The notes beneath the pieces were generated by a model. The model had not been told where the DNA came from. It did not search any database and worked only from the letters and a program-made list of their open reading frames with translations. A program made the translations under genes and the position numbers. A stretch of 64,000 bases of DNA. Origin: Actinomycetes bacterium. GTDB lineage: Bacteria; Actinomycetota; Thermoleophilia; Solirubrobacterales; 70-9. The stretch is taken from positions 186,001-250,000 of the forward strand of contig BOKP01000002.1 of assembly GCA_016861045.1 (NCBI GenBank), read 5' to 3'. Positions 50,954 through 58,870 of the stretch are shown one piece after another (within the stretch, counting starts at the first letter, position 1; each line of letters begins with the position of its first letter).

Positions 50954-53362
50954 CTACTTGCCCTTGCCCTTCCCGCTCTTCTCCTTGAGCCTGGTGATCT
51001 TCAGGTTCGGGTCGCTGCGGATCTGCTCGTTCGTGTAGAGCATCGGGATGAGCTCACCCTTCGAGAACAGCTTCGTCTGGTCGTCGTAGTGCTTGCTCTC
51101 GGGGTTCTCCGACTGCCCGTAGATCAGGATCCACTTGCCCTTCGGGGTCTTGTCGCGGCGCAGCTCCGTGAACTGGACGGTGCTCGAGCCGGCGCCGACC
51201 TCGCCGTAGTCGTACTCGTCCGAGTCGGGGTCGGTGTTGGAGACGATTCGCTGCCAGCAACCGGTGTCGCAGCCGTGGATCGGGATCTTCTTGCCGTTGC
51301 GGCCGTAGGCGAACTGCACGTCGCCGTAGGTCGCGTCGAGCGGGATCCCCCGGTCGCGCAGCTCCTGGACCGCCTCCCCGAGCGCCTCGATCGAGCCCGG
51401 GTTTCCCTGGTTGAGCGTGTTCGGCGTCGTCAGCGGCTGGTTGACGTCGAACGGGTTGCTCCAGAACGCAGGGCCACCCGCGTGCCTCCACCAGATGTTG
51501 AAAAGCCAGCCGCCGGGCGAGTCGAGCTTGCCGGTGTCGTCGTAGGCGGCGAGGATCGGGCATGCCTCGGTCACGTCGACGCCGTCGATCGTCGGGTTGT
51601 CGGCGCAGATCTGAGCGAGCGCATCGCTCGTCAGCTCCGCGCCGAGGCTGCGATCGCCGAGCCACATCTCCTGCAGGTTCTTCAGCGTGAACCCGGGCTC
51701 GCTCCCGAGGCCGTCGCTGGCGGCCATGCGCTCCTGGACCATCTCGTGGCCAAGTCGCGTCCGCAGGCCCTGCTCGCAGTCCACGCAGCCGATGATCGGG
51801 CTGAAGCCGGTGAGCGGATCCGCCGCGTTCGTCTGCCAGAACGAGTCATTGGCGTTGGCCACGTAGTCGTCGCGGTACTGGATCGGCAGGTTCGAGGGGC
51901 CGAAGATGCCCTTGACGACCGCATCGGGGTCGTCGCCCCAGTTGCAGGCCGAGGTCGAGCCGTCGAGCGGGATGATCCCGGTCGCGCCGTAGATCAACGT
52001 CGAGAGCCCGGGCTTGATGCAGGTGTCGATCTTCTCCTGGGTCACGTTCGGGACGACGGTGTCGTCGGTGTAGAAGGCTCGGCCCTTGTCGTCGGCGCCG
52101 ATCGTGTTCACCCAGGGGTTGCCCTGGAACTTGGACTGGGCGGCGACGAGGTCCTTGGCGCTCTTCGACTTGTTCATCGCGAGCCAGGTGTCGGCGGAGC
52201 GAAGCTGGTCGTTGGCGTCGCCGAGGGCGAACACCGTCGTGTCCGACCAGGTCAGCCCGACGCCCGGGCGGGCCAGGATCGGGCCGAACCGCGAGTACCA
52301 GAAGGTGTGGGACTCGCTGCCGCCGCCCTTGACCGGGACGGTGACCGTGCGGCTCGTCATCGGCACCGACTCGCCGTCGTACATGTAGCGGGTCGGGTCG
52401 GAGGGATCGAGCTCGAGCTCGAAGAAGGTGAACCGCTTCGCGGTCGAGACCGTGTGGCTCCAGGCGACGTGGCGATTGTGGCCGATGTTGACGATCGGGA
52501 AGCCCATCAGGCTCGCGCCGATCGCGTTCAGCTCGCCGGGGATCTGCACGTGCAGGTCCCAGAAGCGGTTGATCCCGCGCCACGGGAAGTGCGGGTTTCC
52601 GAGCACGAGCCCGTTGCCGTTCTGGGAGTCCTCGCTGCCGACCCCGAGCGCGTTCGAGCCGATCCGGGCCGTGTCCCCGTCGAGCCCGATCTCGGCGGCC
52701 CAGTCCTCGAGCGCGTCGGCGCCGGCGTCCCGGGGCGCCTGGCGGGCCGACATCGTGCTCGCCGGCGGCGTCGCGGCGACGAAGTCGGAGATGAAGTTCT
52801 GCGAGCTGGCGAGCAGGTCGGCCTGGTAGATCCGCCTCCAGACGTCGATCGGCTTGATCGGCTTGACCCACTTCTCGCCGCTGCAGCGCGGGTCGGGGAT
52901 GCCGTCGACGCCGACCTTTCTCAGGTAGGCGTTGTAGCCGTCCGCGTAGCCGCGGATCGCGCGCTTCGCGTCCTTCGAGGGGCTCTGGACCCCCTTCGCG
53001 TCGAGCAGCTCCTCGACCCGGCCGGAGTCGATCACCGACTGCCAGAACAGGTCGGAGTCGAGGTTGTTGACCGCGGGAGCGGCGCTCGCCTGCGTCTCGC
53101 CGTCGGGGCCGAAGTACTTGGAGCGGCGGGCGGAGGTGGTCACGTTGTTGTCGGCGAACGTGCAGATGTTCTGCTTCGCGAAGGCGTAGCCGACCCCATA
53201 GCCGGCCGAGCCGTAGTTGCTCGCCTTGACGTGCGGGATGCCGTAGCTGGTCTCGCGGATCTTCACCTTGTAGGCGAGGGCGGGGGCGACGCCGCAGAGC
53301 ACGGCGACTGCGGCGGCGAGCGCGCCGATGGCGCCGTGGGCGAGCCGATGGCCGATTGGCAT
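50954..53362 (-). CDS. penicillin-acylase-family (Ntn, S45) secreted hydrolase
   Basis: 802 residues. Signal peptide MPIGHRLAHGAIGALAAAVAVLCGVAPALA, alpha-part with IRETSYGIPHVKASNYGSAGYGVGYAFA. RIGSNALGVGSE puts a Ser (S236) after Gly at the usual autoprocessing site, becoming the N-terminal nucleophile of the beta chain. GNPHFPW and NIGHNRHVAWSHT follow, both typical of the family. Substrates in relatives are N-acyl homoserine lactones, cyclic lipopeptides or penicillins; this sequence looks more like the AHL/lipopeptide acylase side (PvdQ/aculeacin) than penicillin G acylases. Exported and matured outside the membrane. Confidence 0.88.
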   Translation of the reverse strand: MPIGHRLAHGAIGALAAAVAVLCGVAPALAYKVKIRETSYGIPHVKASNYGSAGYGVGYAFAKQNICTFADNNVTTSARRSKYFGPDGETQASAAPAVNNLDSDLFWQSVIDSGRVEELLDAKGVQSPSKDAKRAIRGYADGYNAYLRKVGVDGIPDPRCSGEKWVKPIKPIDVWRRIYQADLLASSQNFISDFVAATPPASTMSARQAPRDAGADALEDWAAEIGLDGDTARIGSNALGVGSEDSQNGNGLVLGNPHFPWRGINRFWDLHVQIPGELNAIGASLMGFPIVNIGHNRHVAWSHTVSTAKRFTFFELELDPSDPTRYMYDGESVPMTSRTVTVPVKGGGSESHTFWYSRFGPILARPGVGLTWSDTTVFALGDANDQLRSADTWLAMNKSKSAKDLVAAQSKFQGNPWVNTIGADDKGRAFYTDDTVVPNVTQEKIDTCIKPGLSTLIYGATGIIPLDGSTSACNWGDDPDAVVKGIFGPSNLPIQYRDDYVANANDSFWQTNAADPLTGFSPIIGCVDCEQGLRTRLGHEMVQERMAASDGLGSEPGFTLKNLQEMWLGDRSLGAELTSDALAQICADNPTIDGVDVTEACPILAAYDDTGKLDSPGGWLFNIWWRHAGGPAFWSNPFDVNQPLTTPNTLNQGNPGSIEALGEAVQELRDRGIPLDATYGDVQFAYGRNGKKIPIHGCDTGCWQRIVSNTDPDSDEYDYGEVGAGSSTVQFTELRRDKTPKGKWILIYGQSENPESKHYDDQTKLFSKGELIPMLYTNEQIRSDPNLKITRLKEKSGKGKGK

Positions 53363-53521
53363 TTCCGTCTTCCTCCCTGGGCCGGGGTCTCTCTGGCAGA
53401 GCGGGACACTACCGGCTGCGCGGCCGCGTGCCTGCAGTTGCCGGGCGAGCCGTCCGGCCAGCCGGAGGAGAGGTCGGCTCGCGCGCGCCGGGCCGGCTTC
53501 GCCGGCGGCCGGCGGCCGGGG

Positions 53522-53659
53522 TCAGCGGCGGTGCTTGCGGCGCCGGGGCGCCGGCGGTGGGGCCGGGTAGAGGAGGTCGGCCATGATCTCGTCGCTGGTC
53601 AGCCGGAACTGCCGGCGGACGATCCGGCGGGACTTCGGGTGCTTGCCGTTGCGGTTCAT
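53522..53659 (-). CDS. 45-residue basic small protein
   Basis: Translated: MNRNGKHPKSRRIVRRQFRL then TSDEIMADLLYPAP and a Pro/Arg/Lys end (PRRRKHRR). ATG at 53659 with GGGAGCGGAG ahead (good ribosome site). Strongly basic, Arg-rich first half and a short hydrophobic middle. It lies upstream of the penicillin-acylase-family gene on the same strand and close to two HxlR operator copies. No known family. Confidence 0.55.
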   Translation of the reverse strand: MNRNGKHPKSRRIVRRQFRLTSDEIMADLLYPAPPPAPRRRKHRR

Positions 53660-53692
53660 CTCCGCTCCCTTCGGTCACGTGACGGGTCAGCG

Positions 53693-53752
53693 GGTTGCTT
53701 GACGAAACCGAGGGTAGCGCAATCGCGACCCACAAGGTTGCTTGAAGCAACC
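53693..53752. promoter_or_regulatory. HxlR operator region, two palindrome copies
   Basis: GGTTGCTTGAAGCAACC (53736-53752) is a perfect 17-bp palindrome with a single central base. GGTTGCTTGACGAAACC (53693-53709) repeats the first half exactly with two changes in the second half. TTGACG (53699-53704) could be a -35. Lying between the small basic gene and the HxlR regulator (start 53776), it probably controls both directions. Confidence 0.6.
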
Positions 53753-53775
53753 CAGTGTGCGAAGATCACGTTGCG

Positions 53776-54333
53776 ATGCTGAAGCGCGAGTACGACCAGG
53801 TCTGCTCGGTGGCGCGCTCGCTGGAGATCCTCGGCGAGCGCTGGACGCTGCTGGTGATCCGCGACGTCTTCACCGGCAAGCGCCGCTTCGACGCGATCCA
53901 GGCCGACCTCGGCATCGCCCGCAACGTCCTCGCCGCGCGCCTCGCCCGCCTCGTCGAGGAGGGCATCCTCGAGCGGCGCCCCTACCAGCGGCGACCGCCG
54001 CGCCACGAGTATCTCCTGACCGAGAAGGGCCTCGAGCTGTGGCCGGTGATGGTCGCGATGATGGACTGGGGCGACCGCCACCTCGCCGACGCTGGCCCGC
54101 CCGTCGTCATCCGCCACAAGGGGTGCCGCGGGAGGGTCGACGGCCGCGGCCACTGCGAGCGCTGCGGGGAGCGGCTCGACGCCCGCGACGCCTACGCCGA
54201 GCCCGGCCCGGGCACCGCCGAGCCGGCCGCCGCGGGCCCGCTCGCCGCCGCCGTGGGGGCCACGGGTAGCGACGCGCGGTCGACCCGAGCCGTCGGTCAG
54301 TTGCCGTCGCCGTCCTGGATCCCCGGCGCGTAG
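53776..54333 (+). CDS. HxlR-family transcriptional regulator
   Basis: 185 residues from the ATG at 53776; an upstream GTG at 53755 overlaps the operator end. HxlR fold: VCSVARSLEILGERWTLLVIRDVF (about 9-32), RRFDAIQADLGIARNVLAARLARLVEEGIL (recognition helix) and RPPRHEYLLTEKGLELWPVM. A C-terminal zinc-ribbon-like segment CRGRVDGRGHCERCG and a disordered tail follow. The end overlaps the convergent PBP gene by 37 bp. Likely autoregulates through the palindromes upstream and controls the neighbouring small protein/acylase operon. Confidence 0.88.
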   Translation: MLKREYDQVCSVARSLEILGERWTLLVIRDVFTGKRRFDAIQADLGIARNVLAARLARLVEEGILERRPYQRRPPRHEYLLTEKGLELWPVMVAMMDWGDRHLADAGPPVVIRHKGCRGRVDGRGHCERCGERLDARDAYAEPGPGTAEPAAAGPLAAAVGATGSDARSTRAVGQLPSPSWIPGA

Positions 54334-56333
54334 GCGTCGTCGGGGTAGCCGTCGCCGTTGGCGTCGCCGCCGGTGTCCGGCACCGGGGTCGTGGCCCCGG
54401 GCGCGGTCGTCGTCGTGGTCGACGAGGAGGACCCGCTGCTCGAGTACGACGAGAGGTCGGCCGGGTCCTCCGGCGCCGGGAAATCGCGGCAGCCGTCGGT
54501 CGCCACCGCGGTCATGTAGTCGTTCCAGACGGGAGCGGACAGGTCGGCGCCGTAGCCGGGCAGCGGCGTGCGGGCGTCGGGGTTGCCGGTCCAGACCGCG
54601 GTCGAGATGTCCGGCGTGTAGCCGACGAACCAGGCGTCGGACTGAAGCTCGGTCGTCCCGGTCTTGCCCGCGGCCGTGCATCCCGGCAGGTCGTAGCCGG
54701 CGGCGGTGCCGTAGTCGAGGGTGCCCTCCATGACGTCGGCGACGGTGTAGGCGACGCCGTCGGAGATGACCCGGTTCCCCTCGACGTCCTCGGGCTTGTC
54801 GACGTTCCCGTTCGGGAAGACGACGCGGCGGATCGCCGTCGGATCGTGGTGAACGCCGCCGTTGGCCAGGGTCGCGTAGGCGTTCGACATCTCGAGCACG
54901 GTGCAGCAGGTGCTGGTGCCGCCGAGCGCCTCGGCCGGGACCCCCTGCAGATCCGAGGTGATCCCCATCCTGTGCGCCATCTCGTCGAAGCTCGCGGGGC
55001 CGACGTCGATCCCGAGCTGGGCGAAGACGGTGTTGACCGAGTTCGCGGTCGCCTGCCGCAGCGTCATCGATCCGCCGCCGCCGCCGCTGACCGTCCACGG
55101 GATGCCGTCAGGCGTCAGCGTGATCGTCGACGGGGCGGGATAGGTGGTCGTGTCCGGGTCCATCCCCTGATCGACGGCGGTCGTCAGCACGAACGGCTTG
55201 AACGACGACCCGGGCTGGCGCTCGCCGTTGGCGGCGAGGTTGAACTGGCTCGTGTCGTAGGTCTGCGACGAGGCCATCGCGATGATCGCGCCGGTGCTCG
55301 CGTCGGTCGACACGAGCGCCCGCGCGGCGCCGTAGATCGGATCCGCGTTCGCGATCGCCTGCTCGGCCGCCGCCTGGGCGGCCGGGTCGAGCGTCGTGTA
55401 GACGCGGAGGCCGCCCTGGCGGACCGTCTTCAGGCCGTACTTCTCGATCAGCTCGTTCTGGACGAAGTCGAAGAAGAACGGCTGCCCACGCGTCTCGTAC
55501 TTCGTTCCCCGCTCCAGGCCGGGGCCGGCCCCCTTGACCTTCTCCGCCTTCGCCGGCGTGATGTAGCCCTGGTCCGCCATCGCGTCGAGGACCTCGTTGC
55601 GGCGCCGGATCGCGTCGGTCGGGTTCGTGAACGGGTTGTACTCGGACGGAGCCTGCGGCAGGCCCGCGAGCATCGCCGACTCGCGCAGCCCGAGGTCCTC
55701 GACGTCCTTGTCGAAGAAGACCTCGGCGGCCGCCTGGACGCCGACCGCCGAGCGGCCGGCGGTGGTGCCGTAGGTCGCCGTGTTCAGGTACTCGTTGAGG
55801 ATCTGGTTCTTGCCATGCTCCTCCTCGTACTGCCGGGCCATCTCGGCTTCCTCGATCTTGCGCTCGATCGTGTCCTGAGGATCCTCGATGTAGAGGTTGC
55901 GGACGAGCTGCTGGGTGATCGTCGAGGCGCCCTGCCTGACCGATCCGGCCTCGACGTTCGCCACCGCCGCCCGGAAGATCGCCCCGATGTCGACGCCGCC
56001 GTGCTCGTAGAAGTTCGCATCCTCGATCGCGATCGTCGCCTCCTGCAGATCCGCCGGGATCTGCTTCAGCTTCACCGGCTCGCGGAGGATGTCGGACTGC
56101 ACGTAGCCGAGGCTGTTGCCGGCGGCGTCGAAGACCTGCGTGTTGGCGCCGTCATCCGCCGGGCGCAGGGTGTCGATGTCGGGGGCGTCGGCGGCGACGT
56201 TGAGCACCCAGATCGCCAGCCCGCCGGCGGCGGCGGCGATGATCGCGAGGATGCCGGCGAGCACCGCCATGACCTTCTTGCCGGCCGACCCGCGCGTGCG
56301 GGCCTGCCGCCTCTGTCGGGAGCGCATGGACAT
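54297..56333 (-). CDS. bifunctional class A penicillin-binding protein
   Basis: 678 residues. One N-terminal TM (about 20-46). Glycosyltransferase domain: AIEDANFYEHGGVD with catalytic E104, GASTITQQLVRN, and the second-Glu region RKIEEAEMA. Transpeptidase domain: S376-x-x-K379 in RQPGSSFKPFV, SVN at 432-434, K557-T-G in AAGKTGTTE. Polymerises and cross-links peptidoglycan at the outer face of the membrane. The Ser/Thr/Pro tail ends GDANGDGYPDDAYAPG, a calcium-loop-like (dockerin/EF-hand-type) sequence, an odd extension. Confidence 0.95.
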   Translation of the reverse strand: MSMRSRQRRQARTRGSAGKKVMAVLAGILAIIAAAAGGLAIWVLNVAADAPDIDTLRPADDGANTQVFDAAGNSLGYVQSDILREPVKLKQIPADLQEATIAIEDANFYEHGGVDIGAIFRAAVANVEAGSVRQGASTITQQLVRNLYIEDPQDTIERKIEEAEMARQYEEEHGKNQILNEYLNTATYGTTAGRSAVGVQAAAEVFFDKDVEDLGLRESAMLAGLPQAPSEYNPFTNPTDAIRRRNEVLDAMADQGYITPAKAEKVKGAGPGLERGTKYETRGQPFFFDFVQNELIEKYGLKTVRQGGLRVYTTLDPAAQAAAEQAIANADPIYGAARALVSTDASTGAIIAMASSQTYDTSQFNLAANGERQPGSSFKPFVLTTAVDQGMDPDTTTYPAPSTITLTPDGIPWTVSGGGGGSMTLRQATANSVNTVFAQLGIDVGPASFDEMAHRMGITSDLQGVPAEALGGTSTCCTVLEMSNAYATLANGGVHHDPTAIRRVVFPNGNVDKPEDVEGNRVISDGVAYTVADVMEGTLDYGTAAGYDLPGCTAAGKTGTTELQSDAWFVGYTPDISTAVWTGNPDARTPLPGYGADLSAPVWNDYMTAVATDGCRDFPAPEDPADLSSYSSSGSSSSTTTTTAPGATTPVPDTGGDANGDGYPDDAYAPGIQDGDGN

Positions 56334-56435
56334 CGGCAGGAGCCAGGAAGGGTACCGGCCGCCCGTGCCGGCCTTCTCGGCCCGCCGCCGATCGTGCAGC
56401 GGCCCGGCGCGGGGAGGCTGGAGGGCGCGGGCGGC

Positions 56436-56876
56436 TCAGCCGCAGACCGGCCAGGGGCTCGTCCCCACCCGCCGCTTGAGCGCGACAGCGACCACGGCCT
56501 GGGTCTTGTACGAGTAGCGGATCGGATCGCCGCCGGGCGACTTCGGCGAGGTCCGCCAGGTCGACTTCAGGAACTGGAACGCGCCGCGGTAGAGCCCGCC
56601 GCCGCCGATCGCCTTCGGATCGCCGCCGGACTCGCACTCGGCGGTGTTCCGGGCCCAGCGCTTGTCGCGCTTCGACGTCCGCTCCCAGATCCGCACGTAC
56701 TTGGGGGCGGTGGCGCCGCGCCCGCCTTCTCTCGCATCGCCCGGTCCGCCGGTGCCGATCCCGCCGGAGGCCCCGGCGCCGGGCGCGCCTGCGACCAGCG
56801 CGACCAGCGCCACCCCGACGACGGCGGCCGCAAGCGCCACGGCCGGCGGCCGGGCGAGGGTCGGGATCGGGCTCAT
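56436..56876 (-). CDS. Rpf-type transglycosylase-like secreted protein
   Basis: 146 residues. Signal peptide MSPIPTLARPPAVALAAAVVGVALVALVAG. The C-terminal Rpf/transglycosylase-like domain shows NTAECESGGDPKAIGGGGLYRGAFQFLKSTWR; catalytic Glu E82 lies in CESGGD, and Cys81 with Cys145 can form the usual disulfide. Cleaves peptidoglycan for growth or resuscitation. Preceded by a c-di-AMP (ydaO) riboswitch, matching the known rpfA arrangement in actinobacteria. Confidence 0.9.
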   Translation of the reverse strand: MSPIPTLARPPAVALAAAVVGVALVALVAGAPGAGASGGIGTGGPGDAREGGRGATAPKYVRIWERTSKRDKRWARNTAECESGGDPKAIGGGGLYRGAFQFLKSTWRTSPKSPGGDPIRYSYKTQAVVAVALKRRVGTSPWPVCG

Positions 56877-56896
56877 GCGCTCCAGGCTCTCTCGTT

Positions 56897-57033
56897 GCTT
56901 GCGGGGTTAGCTGACGGGCTCGCGCCGAAAGAGCTGGCGCTACGCGGCCGCTGCCGCGACTCGCCCCAATCGACCGGTGTCGAGGTGGGTTCCCCGCTCT
57001 CCCGGCGGCTATGTGGCCGGGGTCTTCAGCGGA
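56897..57033 (-). promoter_or_regulatory. ydaO/yuaA (c-di-AMP) riboswitch
   Basis: Minus-strand RNA carries the conserved ydaO blocks in order: GGGGAACCCA (56995-56986), GGGGCGAGTC (56967-56958) and the 3' CGTCAGCTAACC region containing CAGCTAACC (56913-56905), flanked by paired arms. It ends about 20 nt before the Rpf-type gene. In actinobacteria such elements are off-switches for cell-wall hydrolase genes, responding to cyclic di-AMP. Confidence 0.85.
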
Positions 57034-57061
57034 CGGCCGGCACGTTAGCAAACGCTCACAC

Positions 57062-57100
57062 GAGGCGCCGGACCGCTACCGCGAGCGCGGTCAGCGCCTC
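57062..57100. terminator. nested hairpin at the end of the beta-propeller gene
   Basis: GAGGCGC (57062-57068)/GCGCCTC (57094-57100) with inner ACCGC (57072-57076)/GCGGT (57087-57091). It overlaps the last codons and stop of the secreted beta-propeller gene and separates it from the riboswitch transcript. Inferred terminator. Confidence 0.45.
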
Positions 57101-58797
57101 TGCACGTATCGGGTCAGGCCGAGGAAGGTGCCGGTCCAGATCGAGCGCTTCGGCCCGATCTCGGTCGCCGCGTAGAACGAGTTCTCGCAGCTGTTCGGCA
57201 GCTCCTCGATCACCGGTCCGAGGATCGGCAGCGTGCCCGACTGCTCGAGGTAGCCGATCGCGGTGTCCGAGCAGGGCCCGCCCGGCGAGGGCGCGAAGAA
57301 CTCCGACCTGCCGGTCCGCCAATCGAGGCCGCCGACGCCCCACTCGCCGTGCTCGAGCCTGATCCCGTAGGCGAGCCCGCTGCGCTCGCTGATCGAGGGG
57401 ATCCCGTTCGGGATCGAGACCCGCGGGTTCGCCCAGACCGAGCGGCAGCGCCGGGTGCGCGGGTTCCAGTCGATCCGCTCGGCGCCGTGCGGCGTCGCCG
57501 CCGGGTCGCCGCCGCGGAGCGCCGCGAGCGCGTTCAGAAGCACCGCCGGCAGCCCGTCCGGGAAGTCGTAGTCGAGCAGGTTGTTGACGTTGAAGGTGGC
57601 GTAGCCGCGGACCGCGACCGACTGCTCCGAGAGCGACACCTCGGCGTCGGGATCGCCGAAGGTGACCGGGTGCTCGCAGGCCATCCGCCGCGGCCGGTCG
57701 CCGCCGAGGCCCTGCCAGTCCTTCGGGATCCCGTTGCGCCAGAAGAGATCCTGGTGCATCAGGTCCTGACCGTCGGTGATGACGACGAACTTGTCCTGGC
57801 CGCGGCCGGTCCCCATCAGCGTCGGAGTCGAGCCCGAGCCCTGCCCGAGGCGGATCTCGGAGACCTCGGAGCCGGCGTTGTACGGAGCCGACCAGGCGAG
57901 CGCGAGGCCGCCGCTGCGCGGATCGTGGTTCACCCGGACCATCCGCTTCGACGTGACGATGTAGATGCCGCCGTTCTCGTCCGCGGCGATGTTGTTGGAC
58001 ACCGTCTGCAGGTCCGTCTCGGGCTCGTCGGCCGCGGCGCAGGCGGCGTCGCCGTTGAGGCTGACCGTGCGGAGGTTGGCGCGCTTCATCCGCGTCGGCT
58101 GGCGGGGGATCGTGCCGACGACGCCGTTCTCGGTCGCGAACGCGATGTAGCCGTCGTAGGTCATCACCGCGCCGACGAGCTTGTCGTCGCTCCCGCACAG
58201 CGCCGAGCCCGGAAGCACGAAGCGCTTGCGGAGCTCGATCGGCGAGTGGGCGTCGCCGCGGCGGGCGTCCGCGTAGACGTCGAACCAGGTCAGCCTCGGG
58301 ACGATGAAGCGGTTGGAGCGATCGAGCAGGTTGTAGGCGCCGGTGATTCCGGCGGCGCCCGTGGTCGGCGGCGGCTCGCTCTCGCGCTCCGCCGGCGTGT
58401 AGACGTCGATCACCTTCCCCGACTCGGCATCGACCTTGAACAGGCGACCGGCGTTGGCGCCGTCGATCAGCGAGCCCCAGGCGACCCGGCCGCCGTCGTC
58501 GTACCTGCCGCTGAACTGGATCGAGATCGGGATCCCGGGAAGGTCGATGTGCTGGGCGCGGACGTCGCGGCTCTCGATGCCGCGGTAGGGCGATGACGCC
58601 TGCGCGTAGCTGGAGCGGTGCGAGCCGCTCCACGGCGACTGCGCGAGCGCCGGGTTGCATGGTGGCTCCCACTTGCCCTTGGGCTGCCGGCACTTGGCGG
58701 CGTCGGCGTGGGGGGCGGCGGCGAGCACGGCGGCGAGCAGCGCGACGAGCGCGAGCGCGGCCGTCGCCGACTTCGTCCTCCAGGCCTCGATCTCCAC
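57091..58797 (-). CDS. secreted beta-propeller-like (PQQ-type) protein
   Basis: 568 residues from a GTG at 58797; GGGAG precedes it. Signal peptide ATAALALVALLAAVLAAAPHADA; mature begins KCRQPKGKWEPPCNPAL (Cys pair). Repeated beta blades are suggested by GRLFKVDAESGKVIDVYTP, IAFATENGVVGTIPRQP, GIYIVTSKRMVRVNHDPRSG, and by Trp/Gly-rich strands, reminiscent of PQQ-like or extracellular propellers, but no PQQ ligand set is evident. Function unknown. A TTGACA-N18-TAGCTT promoter overlaps the stop of the upstream peptidase gene. Confidence 0.75.
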   Translation of the reverse strand: MEIEAWRTKSATAALALVALLAAVLAAAPHADAAKCRQPKGKWEPPCNPALAQSPWSGSHRSSYAQASSPYRGIESRDVRAQHIDLPGIPISIQFSGRYDDGGRVAWGSLIDGANAGRLFKVDAESGKVIDVYTPAERESEPPPTTGAAGITGAYNLLDRSNRFIVPRLTWFDVYADARRGDAHSPIELRKRFVLPGSALCGSDDKLVGAVMTYDGYIAFATENGVVGTIPRQPTRMKRANLRTVSLNGDAACAAADEPETDLQTVSNNIAADENGGIYIVTSKRMVRVNHDPRSGGLALAWSAPYNAGSEVSEIRLGQGSGSTPTLMGTGRGQDKFVVITDGQDLMHQDLFWRNGIPKDWQGLGGDRPRRMACEHPVTFGDPDAEVSLSEQSVAVRGYATFNVNNLLDYDFPDGLPAVLLNALAALRGGDPAATPHGAERIDWNPRTRRCRSVWANPRVSIPNGIPSISERSGLAYGIRLEHGEWGVGGLDWRTGRSEFFAPSPGGPCSDTAIGYLEQSGTLPILGPVIEELPNSCENSFYAATEIGPKRSIWTGTFLGLTRYVQRR

Positions 58798-58840
58798 GGT
58801 GACTGCTCCCTTCTCTCCGCCGGTCGGTCCGCTCCCCTTC

Positions 58841-58870
58841 AAGCTAGCGAACTTATTGATGCTATGTCAA
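58841..58870 (-). promoter_or_regulatory. promoter of the beta-propeller gene
   Basis: Reading the minus strand: -35 TTGACA (58870-58865), 18-nt spacer, -10 TAGCTT (58846-58841); CTAGCT gives a 17-nt spacing. The -35 overlaps the TGA of the P1 peptidase gene. Confidence 0.5.
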
